Shown here in pieces: positions 48,279 to 57,424 of a stretch of DNA of 64,000 nucleotides. The notes under the pieces were generated by a model. That model was not told where the DNA came from. It saw nothing but the letters and a program-made list of their open reading frames with translations, and did not search any database. Source of the DNA: CAWCUZ01 sp963798795 (GTDB lineage: Bacteria > Acidobacteriota > Vicinamibacteria > Vicinamibacterales > SCN-69-37); assembly GCA_963798795.1 (NCBI GenBank), contig CAWCUZ010000001.1, forward strand, positions 1 to 64,000, in the 5' to 3' direction. Positions within the stretch are counted from its first letter, which is position 1, and every line of letters begins with the position of its first letter. The position numbers and the translations under genes are program-made.

Positions 48279-50299
48279 CTAGTGCACCCGGTAGATCGCG
48301 ACCTCGCCCTGTTCGAACACCGGCTCGAAGAGATCGGGGCGCTCGGCGAACCGGGCCGTCAGATCCGCCGGCGTGGGCCGCCGGTCGTCCTGATCCAGCC
48401 AGAGATAGTCGATGCCGAGCGCGCGCGCGTCCCGGTGAGCCTGATCGAGGGGCAGAGCGGTGACGATCGCGTGGACGCGTTCCGCGCGCCGGGCGTATTC
48501 CGGGTCCGGCAGCAGGGAAATCGGCTCGCCGGCCGCCATGCGGCGCGCAGCGAAGGTCGGAATCACGCTCCAGTTCTGGCGCCCGCGCACCACCGGGTCG
48601 GCCTGGACGATCGCATCCGGCGACGTGGCCTGTCGAATCCAGGCGAAGCCCTGCTGTTGTGACGAGGTGATCGGCATCGTCCAGAGGAAGCCCGGGCCCA
48701 TCATCCGGTTGGACGTGTCCTGGGCGTTGTAGGCGTCGATCGCCGTCGTCGGCGCGCCGGCCACGAGCGCCGCCGCGAACACCACGACCGCGACGGTGCG
48801 ATGGCCGGTCTGGCTCAGGCCTGCGAATCCGCGCGCCACCAGCATCGGCAGCAGCACCTGCAGGATGTTGCCGGCCCGGAATCCCACCCAGGACCGGTCC
48901 GTCAGCGTGACGAAGTACATCAGCCCCAGGCCGACGACCATCCCGATGGCCGCCGGCAGCGCCGGGCGCCAGGGTACGCCGCGCCAGGGCCAGAAACCGA
49001 CCAGCGCCGGCAGCAGGAGACCGCCCAGCGAGAGGACGAGCGTGACGACGGGTGCGTGGCGCGCGTCGTAGAGCCATCCGAAACTCACGGCCGAGCCCGC
49101 CCCGGCGCTCATCCCGTTGGCGAACGTCCAGCCGAGCGCGAGCAGGACGGGGATGACCGTCAGCGCCTGCTGAACCAGCGCGCGGCGCTCGAGGCGCCCG
49201 GCGAGGACGTCGTACGCGATCGCGGCGCCGTAGACGACGCAGAAGGACGCACCGAGAAACGGGTTGGTTGCGACCGAGAGCCCGAGCGCGACGCCCGTCA
49301 GCAGAAATCCACCGGCCGACGTCTGACGCCGAACGCGGCTCGCCGCCAGGATGGCGATGAGGCCGAGCGCGAACGACAGCGAATGCTGCGGCGTGTACCA
49401 CATCGATCGTGACGAGGCCGTCCACGCGCAGACCGCCGAAGTGCCACGCCGTGACCGCATCGATGTTCCACTCGCGCAGTTCCGCCAGCGGATGGCCGCT
49501 GCTCCAGAGCTGCGCCGTCTCGTACGTTCCCTCGAGGCTGGGCGCGACGAGCGCCAGCACCGCGCCCGCCGCCGCCGGTCCCGCGCGCTCGCACGTGCTC
49601 CACGCCGCGAAATACACCAGGCTGAACATCAGCAGCGCCGTGCCCGTCGCTGTGATCTTGAGCGCGCTCTGCACGTCGACGAGCGGCGCCCGCTCGGGTC
49701 CGCTGGCCACGGCCGGCACGACGTAGTACAGCCAGTAATAGTGGATCGGCTGATCGGCGAGGTAGGGATTGCGGGGCGGCCACTCGAAGTGGGCGAGTTC
49801 CTGTGTGAGGGCCGTGTGCCACAGGAAATCGGCCGTGAAGTACCGCGCGGTACAGCCGCGTGCCGTCACTCGTCCGCTCGCCGACGCGGCCGAACGGCCA
49901 GCCCACCAGCGCGATCACCAGGTGCAGCAGCACGAGCCACAGAACGATTCCGCGTCGGGTCACGGGCGGGAGCTCGATGGACGGCGACGCGGCCGGCTGC
50001 CGCCACCACCACCAGAGACCCGCGGTCAGCAGCATCCAGGCCAGGACGAACACCGCCGGGTGCGTCCAGCCGATCCGCACCGGCACCCACCAGGCCAGTG
50101 CCGTCAACGCATAGCCGATCAACGCGCCGACCACCCAGCCGGCCGGCTGCGACCGGCCGAAGAGCCGCCAGCCGACCGGCAGGCCCGGCGCCAGCGCGAG
50201 CAGGTACAGCACCAGGTAGATGACCCCGCGGGCGCCGGCAAACCAGACCGCCAGCAGCCCGGTCAGGACGCCGAGGCTCATGGCCAGGCCGCGGCTCAC
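48279..50299 (-). CDS. GT-C-type polytopic membrane protein, two frameshifts
   Basis: About 673 codons. From GTG 50299 (GTGA overlap with the flippase-like gene) come helices LVLYLLALAPGLPVGWRL, VFVLAWMLLTAGLWWWW and IVLWLVLLHLVIALVGWPFG. An extra base near 49843 links TRLYRA to YFTADFLWHTALTQELAHFE; a second shift near 49405 leads to MWYTPQHSLSFALGLIAILA. The soluble C-terminus ends LGIDYLWLDQDDRRPTPADL and VFEQGEVAIYRVH. The YFTADFLWH...ELAH loop may be the catalytic-side loop, though acidic residues are sparse. Its operon with a flippase-like protein points to lipid-linked sugar transfer. Confidence 0.68.
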
Positions 50300-51246
50300 G
50301 ACGCCCGCGCCTTTCTCGGCCGTACCGCATAGAGCAGACCGCCGGGCAGGTTGCCGACGATGCCGAGGGCGAGAAAGAGAACGGACAGCGCCAGGGCCGT
50401 GGCATCGGCCACCCCGGCGCGGGCGAACAGCACGACGAACGCCCAGTTGCCGACGCCGAGACCGTTCACGGTGACCGGCAGCAGGATGACCAGCAGCACG
50501 ACCGGAATGAAGGCCAGATACGTGAGCAGCGGCGTCGTCATCCCCAGGCTCAGGCCGAGCAGCCAGGCCTGGAGCACCCGCAACACCTGCACGCCCACCG
50601 AGGCGCCGAGCACGCCGGCGAGCATCCGATGGTGCGGGCGATACGCGTGAAGCGCATCCATCAGGCGGCCAGCCGCCCGCGACAGCCGCCCGGGCGGCAG
50701 CCGATCGATGACGCGCCGCACGGCGCGATCGATGGTGTCACTGAAGACGAACGCGAGTGCCGCCAGGCAGGCGAGGCCCACGCCGGTCAGCGGCCAGGCG
50801 AACGCGCGCCACACGTCCGGCGCGAGCGCCAGGCCGGCTGCCGCGGTGAGGAGGATCGCGACGACGCCCAGCAGCCGGTCCATCAGCACGGACGCCACCG
50901 ACTGCGCGCCCGGCACGCCGAGCTGCACGAGGCTCCAGGCGCGCACCGAATCGGTGCCCACGCTGGCCGGCAGGAACGACCCGAGAAACGTGCTGATGAA
51001 GAAGATGCGCAGCACCGCGAGGAACGGCGGACGGTGATGCGGATGCAGCGGGTCGAGCAGCGCCAGCCAGCGATAGGCCATCAGCGCGCGGTCGGCGATG
51101 ACCAGCGCCACGGCGGCCAGAATCCACATCCACGACACGTGCGCCAGCGCCGACGCGACCCGTCCCGGATCGGAGCGGGCGAAGATCCAGACGGTCAGTC
51201 CGAGGGCGAACGCCGTTCGAAGGATGGTGAAAACGCGGCCGCGCAC
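50296..51246 (-). CDS. UPF0104/LPG-synthase-like transmembrane protein (flippase-like domain)
   Basis: A 316-residue protein of eight or so helices: ILRTAFALGLTVWIFARSDP, the family motif ALMAYRWLALLDPL, ISTFLGSFLPASVGTDSVRA, ASVLMDRLLGVVAILLTAAA and VNGLGVGNWAFVVLFARAG. The SFLPASVGTDxxR and PVTVNGLGVG motifs are typical of UPF0104 and the MprF flippase domain. Members move or modify lipid-linked amino acids or sugars. It heads a two-gene minus operon; a 23-bp tandem repeat lies 20 bases upstream of its start. Confidence 0.82.
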   Translation of the reverse strand: MRGRVFTILRTAFALGLTVWIFARSDPGRVASALAHVSWMWILAAVALVIADRALMAYRWLALLDPLHPHHRPPFLAVLRIFFISTFLGSFLPASVGTDSVRAWSLVQLGVPGAQSVASVLMDRLLGVVAILLTAAAGLALAPDVWRAFAWPLTGVGLACLAALAFVFSDTIDRAVRRVIDRLPPGRLSRAAGRLMDALHAYRPHHRMLAGVLGASVGVQVLRVLQAWLLGLSLGMTTPLLTYLAFIPVVLLVILLPVTVNGLGVGNWAFVVLFARAGVADATALALSVLFLALGIVGNLPGGLLYAVRPRKARAS

Positions 51247-51265
51247 GAGAAGTGGCGGGATTGTA

Positions 51266-51391
51266 CTGCCGATGGAGCCCCGGGTCTTCTGCCGATGGAG
51301 CCCCGGGTCTTCTGCCGATGGAGCCCGGGGTTTTCGGCTGATGGAGCCCCGGGTCTTCTGCGGATGGAGCCCCGGGTCTTCAGACCCGGGG
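51266..51391. repeat. 23-bp tandem repeat, five units, ending in a CTTCAG hairpin
   Basis: Units start at 51266, 51289, 51312, 51335 and 51358; each carries GATGGAGCCCCGGGTCTT with slight variation. The last is followed by the complement arm, so 51370-51391 forms a nine-pair stem (CCCCGGGTC / GACCCGGGG) around TTCA. The first four lack a paired downstream arm of their own. The array lies between the flippase-like gene's start and the radical SAM gene's stop. Confidence 0.8.
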
Positions 51392-52552
51392 TCAGCGCAC
51401 CGGATCCGGCATCGTATCCAGATGCCGTGCGGGGTCGTGCTTCACCTTGTAGGCGCGCCGCAGGAACTTCACGTACGGGACGACCTGCTTCATCGCCCCG
51501 ACGTTCACCTGGCAGGGGCTCAGGCAGGTCGGGCACGTGTCGCGCTTCATGGCCTCGCGGTGGGCGAGCTGGGCCTTGCCGAAGTACAGCTCGCTGGCGG
51601 GCGTCTCCAGGACATTGCCGAGCTTGTTCGAGTTCTCGCAGTAGAAGAGATCGCCGTTCGGATTGAGCAGCAGGCCCTGGCGCTGGAACGGGCAGGGCAT
51701 CGTGCGGTGATAGCCGTTGGCGATCATGTCCGCATAGTGCAGGTAGATGAACGCCTGGCCGCTCAGGATGGATTCCTCGGCCACGCGGTCGAGAAAGAAC
51801 TGGCGCATGAAGCTCTCTTCGCGCGACCCGAAGCCGATCGTCGCTTCCAGATCCCGGTTGTGCAGCATGTTGTCGGTGAACCGCAACATGTTGAACACGA
51901 TGTCCAGATTCTTCGACCGCGCCCACTCGCGGATGCGGTTCGCATCCTCCAGGTTCTTCGCGAAGATCGTGGACGCGAGGCCGAACTGAAAATGCGGCGA
52001 CCGGGCAGCCAGCGCCTGCATCGCCTCGATCGTCTGCGACGCTTTGTCGAACCCGCGCTTCACGTGGCGGACCTGGTCGTGCACGTCGCCCACGCCGTCG
52101 AGCGACACACGGATGCTGACCAGCAGATCCTGCGTTCCGCAGAACTCCACGATGCGCGTGAGCATCGGGATGGCGCGCTGCGGCGTCAGCCCCGTCGTGT
52201 TGATGCCGATCTTGCGCATCCGCGGCAGCCGCCGGTGGAACAGCTCCACCATCTCCGGCAGATCGTTGCGCGTCGTGGGCTCGCCGCCCGAGATGTTCAG
52301 GTTCTCGACCGCCTGCCAGAACTCGTCGTCCAGCGCCGGCTCGAGCTGCGCCAGCGTGATGTCTTCCTTCCGGTTGCCCCACTTCCAGTTGTTGCACATC
52401 TCGCACCGGGCGTCGCACACCCAGGTGCAGTTGAAGATGAGCACGGTCGGCTTGATGGCGCGCACGGCGGCCACGGCCGTCTGGACGAGATCGCGGGGGA
52501 CACCTGCGGCGGTCTTGGCGAGATAGCGCAGGCGGAAGGTCTGGGTCGACAT
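51392..52552 (-). CDS. Radical SAM protein with SPASM-like C-terminus
   Basis: A 386-residue protein from ATG 52552, preferred to an upstream in-frame ATG at 52642. The 4Fe-4S/SAM motif is C46-x3-C50-x2-C53 (CTWVCDARCEMC). Further hallmarks are LNISGGEPTTRNDLPEM, a GINTTGLTPQ strand, VSIRVSLDGVGDVHDQVR, and a C-terminal cluster of Cys (FYCENSNKLGN, CPTCLSPC) resembling the SPASM auxiliary-cluster region. Such enzymes act in peptide or lipid modification, including hopanoid and sugar chemistry. No precursor peptide gene was found nearby. Confidence 0.85.
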   Translation of the reverse strand: MSTQTFRLRYLAKTAAGVPRDLVQTAVAAVRAIKPTVLIFNCTWVCDARCEMCNNWKWGNRKEDITLAQLEPALDDEFWQAVENLNISGGEPTTRNDLPEMVELFHRRLPRMRKIGINTTGLTPQRAIPMLTRIVEFCGTQDLLVSIRVSLDGVGDVHDQVRHVKRGFDKASQTIEAMQALAARSPHFQFGLASTIFAKNLEDANRIREWARSKNLDIVFNMLRFTDNMLHNRDLEATIGFGSREESFMRQFFLDRVAEESILSGQAFIYLHYADMIANGYHRTMPCPFQRQGLLLNPNGDLFYCENSNKLGNVLETPASELYFGKAQLAHREAMKRDTCPTCLSPCQVNVGAMKQVVPYVKFLRRAYKVKHDPARHLDTMPDPVR

Positions 52553-52697
52553 CAGGATCCGGAGGGCTCCGCCTCCCATGATAGCGGGCGGCTGATCGGC
52601 CGTCAAAACCGGCGCGGTACACGCCACGAGGGGAACACCCACCGGTGTTCCCCTCGCGCGCCTACAGACTCCTGAATTCGTGCGCGGCGCGAGCCGC

Positions 52698-53843
52698 TCA
52701 GCGACCGCCCTTCAACAGCTTGCCCAACGCGTTCGGGAACAGCGGCCGCGGCGCGGCCGACAGCCAGACGTTCTTGACCGTCATCGGCGCCGACGTGGCG
52801 TCCTCCGGGCCGTTGCGGCCGATCGGCGACCCGATGTAGGCGACGTGCGGCGTCGGCCGGTACGGGTGGCTGCCGGTCCCCAGGCCTCGCGAGTAGATCA
52901 GGGGTCCGTCCGGACCGTCTTCGCGGACGGTGAGCTCGGCGCTGCCCGTCGACCACGTGAACTTCCAGAAGTACCACTTCGACGAGCTCGGGTTGATCAC
53001 GATGCGCGGGCTGCAGTCGAAGATCCGACCCTCGTCGCTGGCGTCGCCGGTGATGATACGGCACGACACGGCGCCCGGATCCCCGGCGTTCCGGCCGCGA
53101 AGCTCGGCGGTCATCCGGTAGTCGTTGTCCGTGATGTCGTCGTGCCCCTCCTGCATCGACATGACCTTGCTCTTGCCCCCGTTGTTGCCCTCGTCGGCGC
53201 CCATCTCCATGAGGGAGAACTCGCCAGCCTCGAGGGTGGCGGGCAGGTCGTACTGGATGTGCGCGGTCGGATCGTGCAGCGTGCAGCCTTCACCCTGCGC
53301 GCAGGTCACCGGTCCGATTTTGAGGCCGACCGTGTCGCCGTTGATCATCGGGTCGAACACCTCGGACCCGACCGGCGATTCGCGGATGTAGCCCCTGAGC
53401 GACGTCTTGAACGTCTGCGTGCTGGACCACGGGCCGACCCCGCCGTTGTAGGTGGCGCGCGCGCGCCACGAGTACACGGTGTCGAACTCCAGCGACGTCG
53501 TCACCGTGTAGGACGTCGTCTGGCCCGTGCTCGACGCGAACCTGGGGTTCGACACGAGATTGCCGGCCGGGTTGCGGAGCTCCACCTCGTAGGTCACCGG
53601 GAACGTATCGAAGCTGCCCCTGACGTTGTTCACCACGAGCACCGGCGTGCTTTGCAGCTCCACGCCGTTGGTGGGCGAGGCGAGCGTCGGCGCGTCGATC
53701 TTCAGAGTGGCGCCGCCCGGGCCCAGTCCGTTGCCCGCTTGCGCGGCCGCGCTCGGCGAGGTCGGAGCGTCGGATCGCCCGCACGCCAGCGTCAGCGCGA
53801 CGAGCGCCGTGGCGCCGGTGACGAGCCAGGAATTCAACCGCAT
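52698..53843 (-). CDS. Fibronectin-type-III-like lipoprotein
   Basis: A 381-residue lipoprotein from ATG 53843; the lipobox LTLAC places the lipidated Cys at residue 21. An Fn3-like domain covers about 45-150 (PTLASPTNGVELQSTPVLVV, VTYEVELRNPAGNLVSNPRF, FDTVYSWRARATYNGGVGPW). The C-terminal half has a concanavalin-like beta-sandwich feel (YDLPATLEAGEFSLMEMGAD, YRMTAELRGRNAGDPGA, RIVINPSSSKWYFWKFTWST). It resembles the lipoprotein at 54841-56031 in its Fn3 part (VYSWRAR versus TYYWRAQ). The role is probably surface attachment or carbohydrate binding. Confidence 0.72.
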   Translation of the reverse strand: MRLNSWLVTGATALVALTLACGRSDAPTSPSAAAQAGNGLGPGGATLKIDAPTLASPTNGVELQSTPVLVVNNVRGSFDTFPVTYEVELRNPAGNLVSNPRFASSTGQTTSYTVTTSLEFDTVYSWRARATYNGGVGPWSSTQTFKTSLRGYIRESPVGSEVFDPMINGDTVGLKIGPVTCAQGEGCTLHDPTAHIQYDLPATLEAGEFSLMEMGADEGNNGGKSKVMSMQEGHDDITDNDYRMTAELRGRNAGDPGAVSCRIITGDASDEGRIFDCSPRIVINPSSSKWYFWKFTWSTGSAELTVREDGPDGPLIYSRGLGTGSHPYRPTPHVAYIGSPIGRNGPEDATSAPMTVKNVWLSAAPRPLFPNALGKLLKGGR

Positions 53844-53953
53844 GAACAACTTCTCCTTGCAGTGCCGTGTTCACGTTCCAGCCGCGCGTCACGCACGGCC
53901 CGGTGTATGATACCCGAGCCCGTCAGTCGTCGAAAGGAATTTGCGGGAGGAAC

Positions 53954-54688
53954 ATGCGCGTGAACGCCATGCACATCGCCGGTGGACTCGGATTGGTACT
54001 GCTCCTCACGGGGACGGCCTCGGCGCAGCAGATACCCTGGACCGATCGCGGCTTCATCAACGTGAGCGGCGGGTTCCAGCCCGGCTCCCGCGACGCGAAC
54101 GCCACCTTCACGTTCCCGCTCTACGACGAGACCGCCACGGTCACGAGCGCCCGGAAAGTCGACGGTGGTGGATTCTACGACGTCACCGCCGGTGCCCGCC
54201 TGTTCGGCAACATCGGTGTGGGGGTCAGCGTCACGGCCCGATCGACGACCGCCGACGCGCGCATCGACGCCAGCATTCCCGACACCATCTTCTACGACAT
54301 GCCGCGCAATGTGAGCACGACGCTTCCGGGGCTGAAGCACCAGGAGACCTGGGTGGCCATCCTGGCCGTCTACGCCCTGCCGCTCACCGACAAGATCGAC
54401 ATGATGCTGCTGGTCGGTCCGGCCGCCGCGACCGTGAAGCAGGATCACGCGACCGGCGTGACCGTCAGTGAGACGCCGACCGGTCCGCAGCTGACCCTGT
54501 CGACCACGCGCGGGAGCAAGACCGCCTGGGGCGCCCAGGGCGGTCTGGACGTGCGCTATCTGTTCACGACGCGCATGGGCGCGGGCCTCTTCCTCCGCTA
54601 CGCCAGGGCGACCGCCGATCTGGGTAACGACTTCACGGTCAAGGTCGGCGGATTCCAGATCGGCGCCGGCCTTCGCGTCAAGTTCTGA
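53954..54688 (+). CDS. Outer-membrane beta-barrel protein
   Basis: A 244-residue protein; ATG 53954 follows GGGAGGA by two bases. Signal peptide LGLVLLLTGTASAQ, then strands with alternating pattern (FINVSGGFQPGSRDANATFT, GGFYDVTAGARLFGNIGVGV, GGLDVRYLFTTRMGAGLFLR) ending GGFQIGAGLRVKF with the C-terminal Phe needed for barrel insertion. It lies between the two Fn3 lipoprotein genes, in the opposite direction to both. Confidence 0.75.
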   Translation: MRVNAMHIAGGLGLVLLLTGTASAQQIPWTDRGFINVSGGFQPGSRDANATFTFPLYDETATVTSARKVDGGGFYDVTAGARLFGNIGVGVSVTARSTTADARIDASIPDTIFYDMPRNVSTTLPGLKHQETWVAILAVYALPLTDKIDMMLLVGPAAATVKQDHATGVTVSETPTGPQLTLSTTRGSKTAWGAQGGLDVRYLFTTRMGAGLFLRYARATADLGNDFTVKVGGFQIGAGLRVKF

Positions 54689-54722
54689 GCACGTCCCTCG
54701 GGGCCGAAGCACGGCGCCCCCG

Positions 54723-54804
54723 ATCGCCAATTGCCGATCGCCAATTGCCGATCGCCCGATCGCCCGATCGCCCGATCGCCCGATCGCCCGATCGCCCGAT
54801 CGCG
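54723..54804. repeat. Octamer repeat CGATCGCC and related units
   Basis: Two copies of a 13-base unit built on CCGATCGCCAATT lie at about 54723-54748. Six exact CGATCGCC octamers and a seventh with the last base changed then run from 54749 to 54804. It sits between the beta-barrel 3' end and the convergent lipoprotein 3' end. The CGATCG core is self-complementary, so the array can also form hairpins. Confidence 0.8.
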
Positions 54805-54840
54805 ATTGAAGATTGTCAATCGACGATTGCCGGTGCCTTC

Positions 54841-56031
54841 CTATCCTCCGCAGTTGAACGGCGGGTAGCCCCCGTAGGTGGGGAACTCGCCTTCAGCCCA
54901 CTGCAGCTGCAGCGTGATCGACGTGTTGTCGTAGTCGTGCGCGATATCGATGCCGTGCACGAAACCGCCCGGCTCGCGCCAGGTGATGAAATCGGTACTC
55001 AGTTCCGGCCCGCCCCGCTTCAGGTTCCACCCCAAATCCAGGCCGCCGCAGATGCCGGCCTCGATGATGCGGTCGCGCAGAAATTCCATGTTGGCCACCC
55101 GCTGACTCGAGGAGACGCCGGAGGCCAGCCGCTCGGGGTACTTCGCCCCGATGCAGTTCACGATGGCCTGGCCGTTGTTGGAGGCGCAGTTGCCCGGGGG
55201 CGTGCTGCCGCCGCCACCGCCACCACCACCGCCTCCGCCACCCCCGCCCGTGTTCGCGGGCGACTGGAACGTTTCGACCGACGACCAATTCCCCGTATTC
55301 GGGCCATCCGTGATGCGCGCGCGCCAGTAGTACGTCTTCTGGCCGGCCGGAAGGGTCGGCATCGTGTAGTGCGTCTCGCCTCCGCCTCCCTCGTCGACCA
55401 GTGCGTTCGTGAAGATGGTCGAGAAACTGGCGTTGTCGGCAATCTGGAAATTGTACGCCAGCGGGCCGTGCGGGCCGGACGAGTTGCCGTTGGCCGCCCG
55501 GAATTCCGGCGTCCGCGTCGCGACGAGCTCGTTGCCGGCTGGGGAGCGCGGCACCGGCACGCCGATCACGATCGGGTTCAGCACGTCGAACTTGGCCGGG
55601 GCGGACCACTCGCTCACATTGGCGCCATCGTCGCCCTGGGCGCGCCAGTAGTAGGTCCGGCCGGATTGCAGGCGATTCGGCATCCGGAACGACGTGCGCC
55701 CGTTGCCGCCCTCCCCCAGGCCGTCGCGCGCGAAGGCTACGTTGTTGAAGCCGGGGTCGGTCGAAATCTGGAAGCGCAGCGCCATCGGCCGGGGCGAGTT
55801 CGTCTGCGGGTTCTCGATCAGGATCGTGATGGGCTGGTCGCGGTCCTGGATCGCCTGGCCGTTGAGCGGCTCGAGGGGCCTGGGCGCCGTGACGCCAATG
55901 CCGTCCATGGCGCCGGCCACCAGCGGACTCAGCGGATTCGAACTGCGGGCCTGCTCGCAGGCGGCCAGCGTCCCGACCAGACCGGCCAGGACGAACGGAA
56001 AACTGCGGCGGATCACGTGTAGATTCTTCAT
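54841..56031 (-). CDS. Fibronectin-type-III lipoprotein with poly-glycine linker
   Basis: A 396-residue lipoprotein from ATG 56031; lipobox LAAC with Cys25. Two Fn3-like domains lie at about 45-150 (PRPLEPLNGQAI, ALRFQISTDPGFNNV, RTYYWRAQGDDGANVSEW) and 155-265 (PRSPAGNELVATRTPEFR, KTYYWRARITDGPNTGNW). A run of fourteen Gly then joins a C-terminal domain with four Cys (GNCASNNGQAIVNCIGAKYP, IIEAGICGGLDLGW, YPPFNCGG), likely two disulfides. The gene is convergent with the barrel gene. The Fn3 and Cys-rich layout suggests a surface protein. Confidence 0.72.
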   Translation of the reverse strand: MKNLHVIRRSFPFVLAGLVGTLAACEQARSSNPLSPLVAGAMDGIGVTAPRPLEPLNGQAIQDRDQPITILIENPQTNSPRPMALRFQISTDPGFNNVAFARDGLGEGGNGRTSFRMPNRLQSGRTYYWRAQGDDGANVSEWSAPAKFDVLNPIVIGVPVPRSPAGNELVATRTPEFRAANGNSSGPHGPLAYNFQIADNASFSTIFTNALVDEGGGGETHYTMPTLPAGQKTYYWRARITDGPNTGNWSSVETFQSPANTGGGGGGGGGGGGGGSTPPGNCASNNGQAIVNCIGAKYPERLASGVSSSQRVANMEFLRDRIIEAGICGGLDLGWNLKRGGPELSTDFITWREPGGFVHGIDIAHDYDNTSITLQLQWAEGEFPTYGGYPPFNCGG

Positions 56032-56148
56032 AGTCGTACGTCCAGTGCGTTCAGCCAACGCCGGCTGTTCCAGATATCGAGTCGAATCGGGGGCGCCTTT
56101 AGCGGCCGCGATTCGAGGGCGCATCTGCCTGGCGCGGCGGGACTTACT

Positions 56149-56178
56149 TTGACCGTCCGTCTGAGGGCCCGCTAGAAT
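56149..56178 (+). promoter_or_regulatory. Candidate promoter for the GT4 gene at 56206
   Basis: TTGACC (56149-56154) and TAGAAT (56173-56178) are separated by 18 bases, close to the sigma-70 consensus, with 27 bases to the ATG. Only spacing and similarity support it. Confidence 0.45.
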
Positions 56179-56205
56179 GGCCGCCAGTCCGGCGCCGATT
56201 GATTG

Positions 56206-57424
56206 ATGCCCGCCCCGTCACACGCCCACCGGGCCCTTCGCGTTCTGCAAGTCTGCGACCACCTGGGGTGGGAGGGCTCCCGGATGCACGGCGTCAAGCG
56301 GCTCTTCGCCTGGATGATCCCGCGATTCGACCGCCGCCGCTTCGAGGTGTCGCTCGTCAGCCTCCGCCGCCGCGACCTGTCGGAGGAGACGCTCGAGTCA
56401 CTTGGCATCGACATCACGTATCTGGCGAAGTCGAAGTTCGACCCGACGACGCTGCCGGCCCTGCTGCGCATCATCGACGAGCGCGGGATCGACGTCCTGC
56501 ACCTGCACGGCTACGGCGCCACCACGTTCGGACGGCTGGCCGCGGCCCTGCGCGGCCTGCCGGTCGTGCTTCAGGAACACGCCAATCTCACCAGGACGCC
56601 GTGGTTCCAGAAGATTGCCGACCGGCTGCTCGAGCGCTACACCGACGTGGCGATTGCCGTGTCGGAAAGCACGGCCCGGTTCGTCGTCGACGCGCGGCTC
56701 GTCCGGCCGGAGCGTGTGAAGGTGGTCTACCTCGGCGCGCCCCTCGAGGAATTCGGCCGCCGCCGCGCCGCCGAGGAGATTCGCCCAGGTGCGTCGCGAG
56801 CTCGGCGCCGCCCCGGACGACGTCGTCGCCGGCACCGTCACGCGGCTGCACGACTCGAAGGGCAACGAGTACCTGATCGAGGCCGCCCGGCGCGTGGTCG
56901 ACGCGCGGCCCTCGGCCCGCTTCTTCCTCTTCGGCGAAGGCCCCCTGCGCCCGGCGCTCGAGGCCCAGGCGCGGCGGCTCGGCCTCGGCGACCGGTTCGT
57001 GTTCGGCGGATTCGTCAAAGACGTGGCGCGGCTGCTCTGGGCGTTCGACCTGAGCGTGTTTCCGTCGCTGTGGGAAGGCACGCCGCTCACGCTGTTCGAA
57101 GCGATGGCGGCGGCGCGGCCGATCGTGGCGACCGACGCGGATGGGCTCGCCGACGTGCTCACGCCCGATCGGGATGCCCTGATGGTGCCGCGCCGCGATG
57201 CCGCCGCGCTCGCCGTCGCGATCGTGCGCCTGATTGACGAGCCCGAGACGCGTCGTCGCCTGGCCGCCGGGGCCTGCGAAACGGCTCGCGCCTACGACAT
57301 CGGCGCCTTCGTGCGCAAGATGGAGCGGCTGTACGACATCCTCGTCCGCGAGTCCCGCGCCTCGAAGCGCGACGTCGTCCACGCCGCCGATCTGTCGTTC
57401 CTCACCGCCAGGGCCGGTGGATGA
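56206..57424 (+). CDS. Glycosyltransferase family 4, one frameshift
   Basis: About 405 codons from ATG 56206 with HRALRVLQVCDHLGWEGSRM, LHLHGYGATTFGRLAAALRG, VVLQEHANLTRTPWFQKIAD, then after removal of one C from the CCC at 56784-56786 RQVRRELGAAPDDVVAGTVT. The donor half has RFFLFGEGPLRPALEAQARR, FPSLWEGTPLTLFEAMAAAR (the E-x7-E sugar-nucleotide motif) and DRDALMVPRRDAAALAVAI. It is the first of three plus-strand genes linked by overlaps. It probably adds a sugar on the cytosolic face. Confidence 0.83.

Noticed and set aside
51266..51391. Possible CRISPR array
   Set aside because: The repeats are contiguous with no spacers and no cas genes lie nearby.
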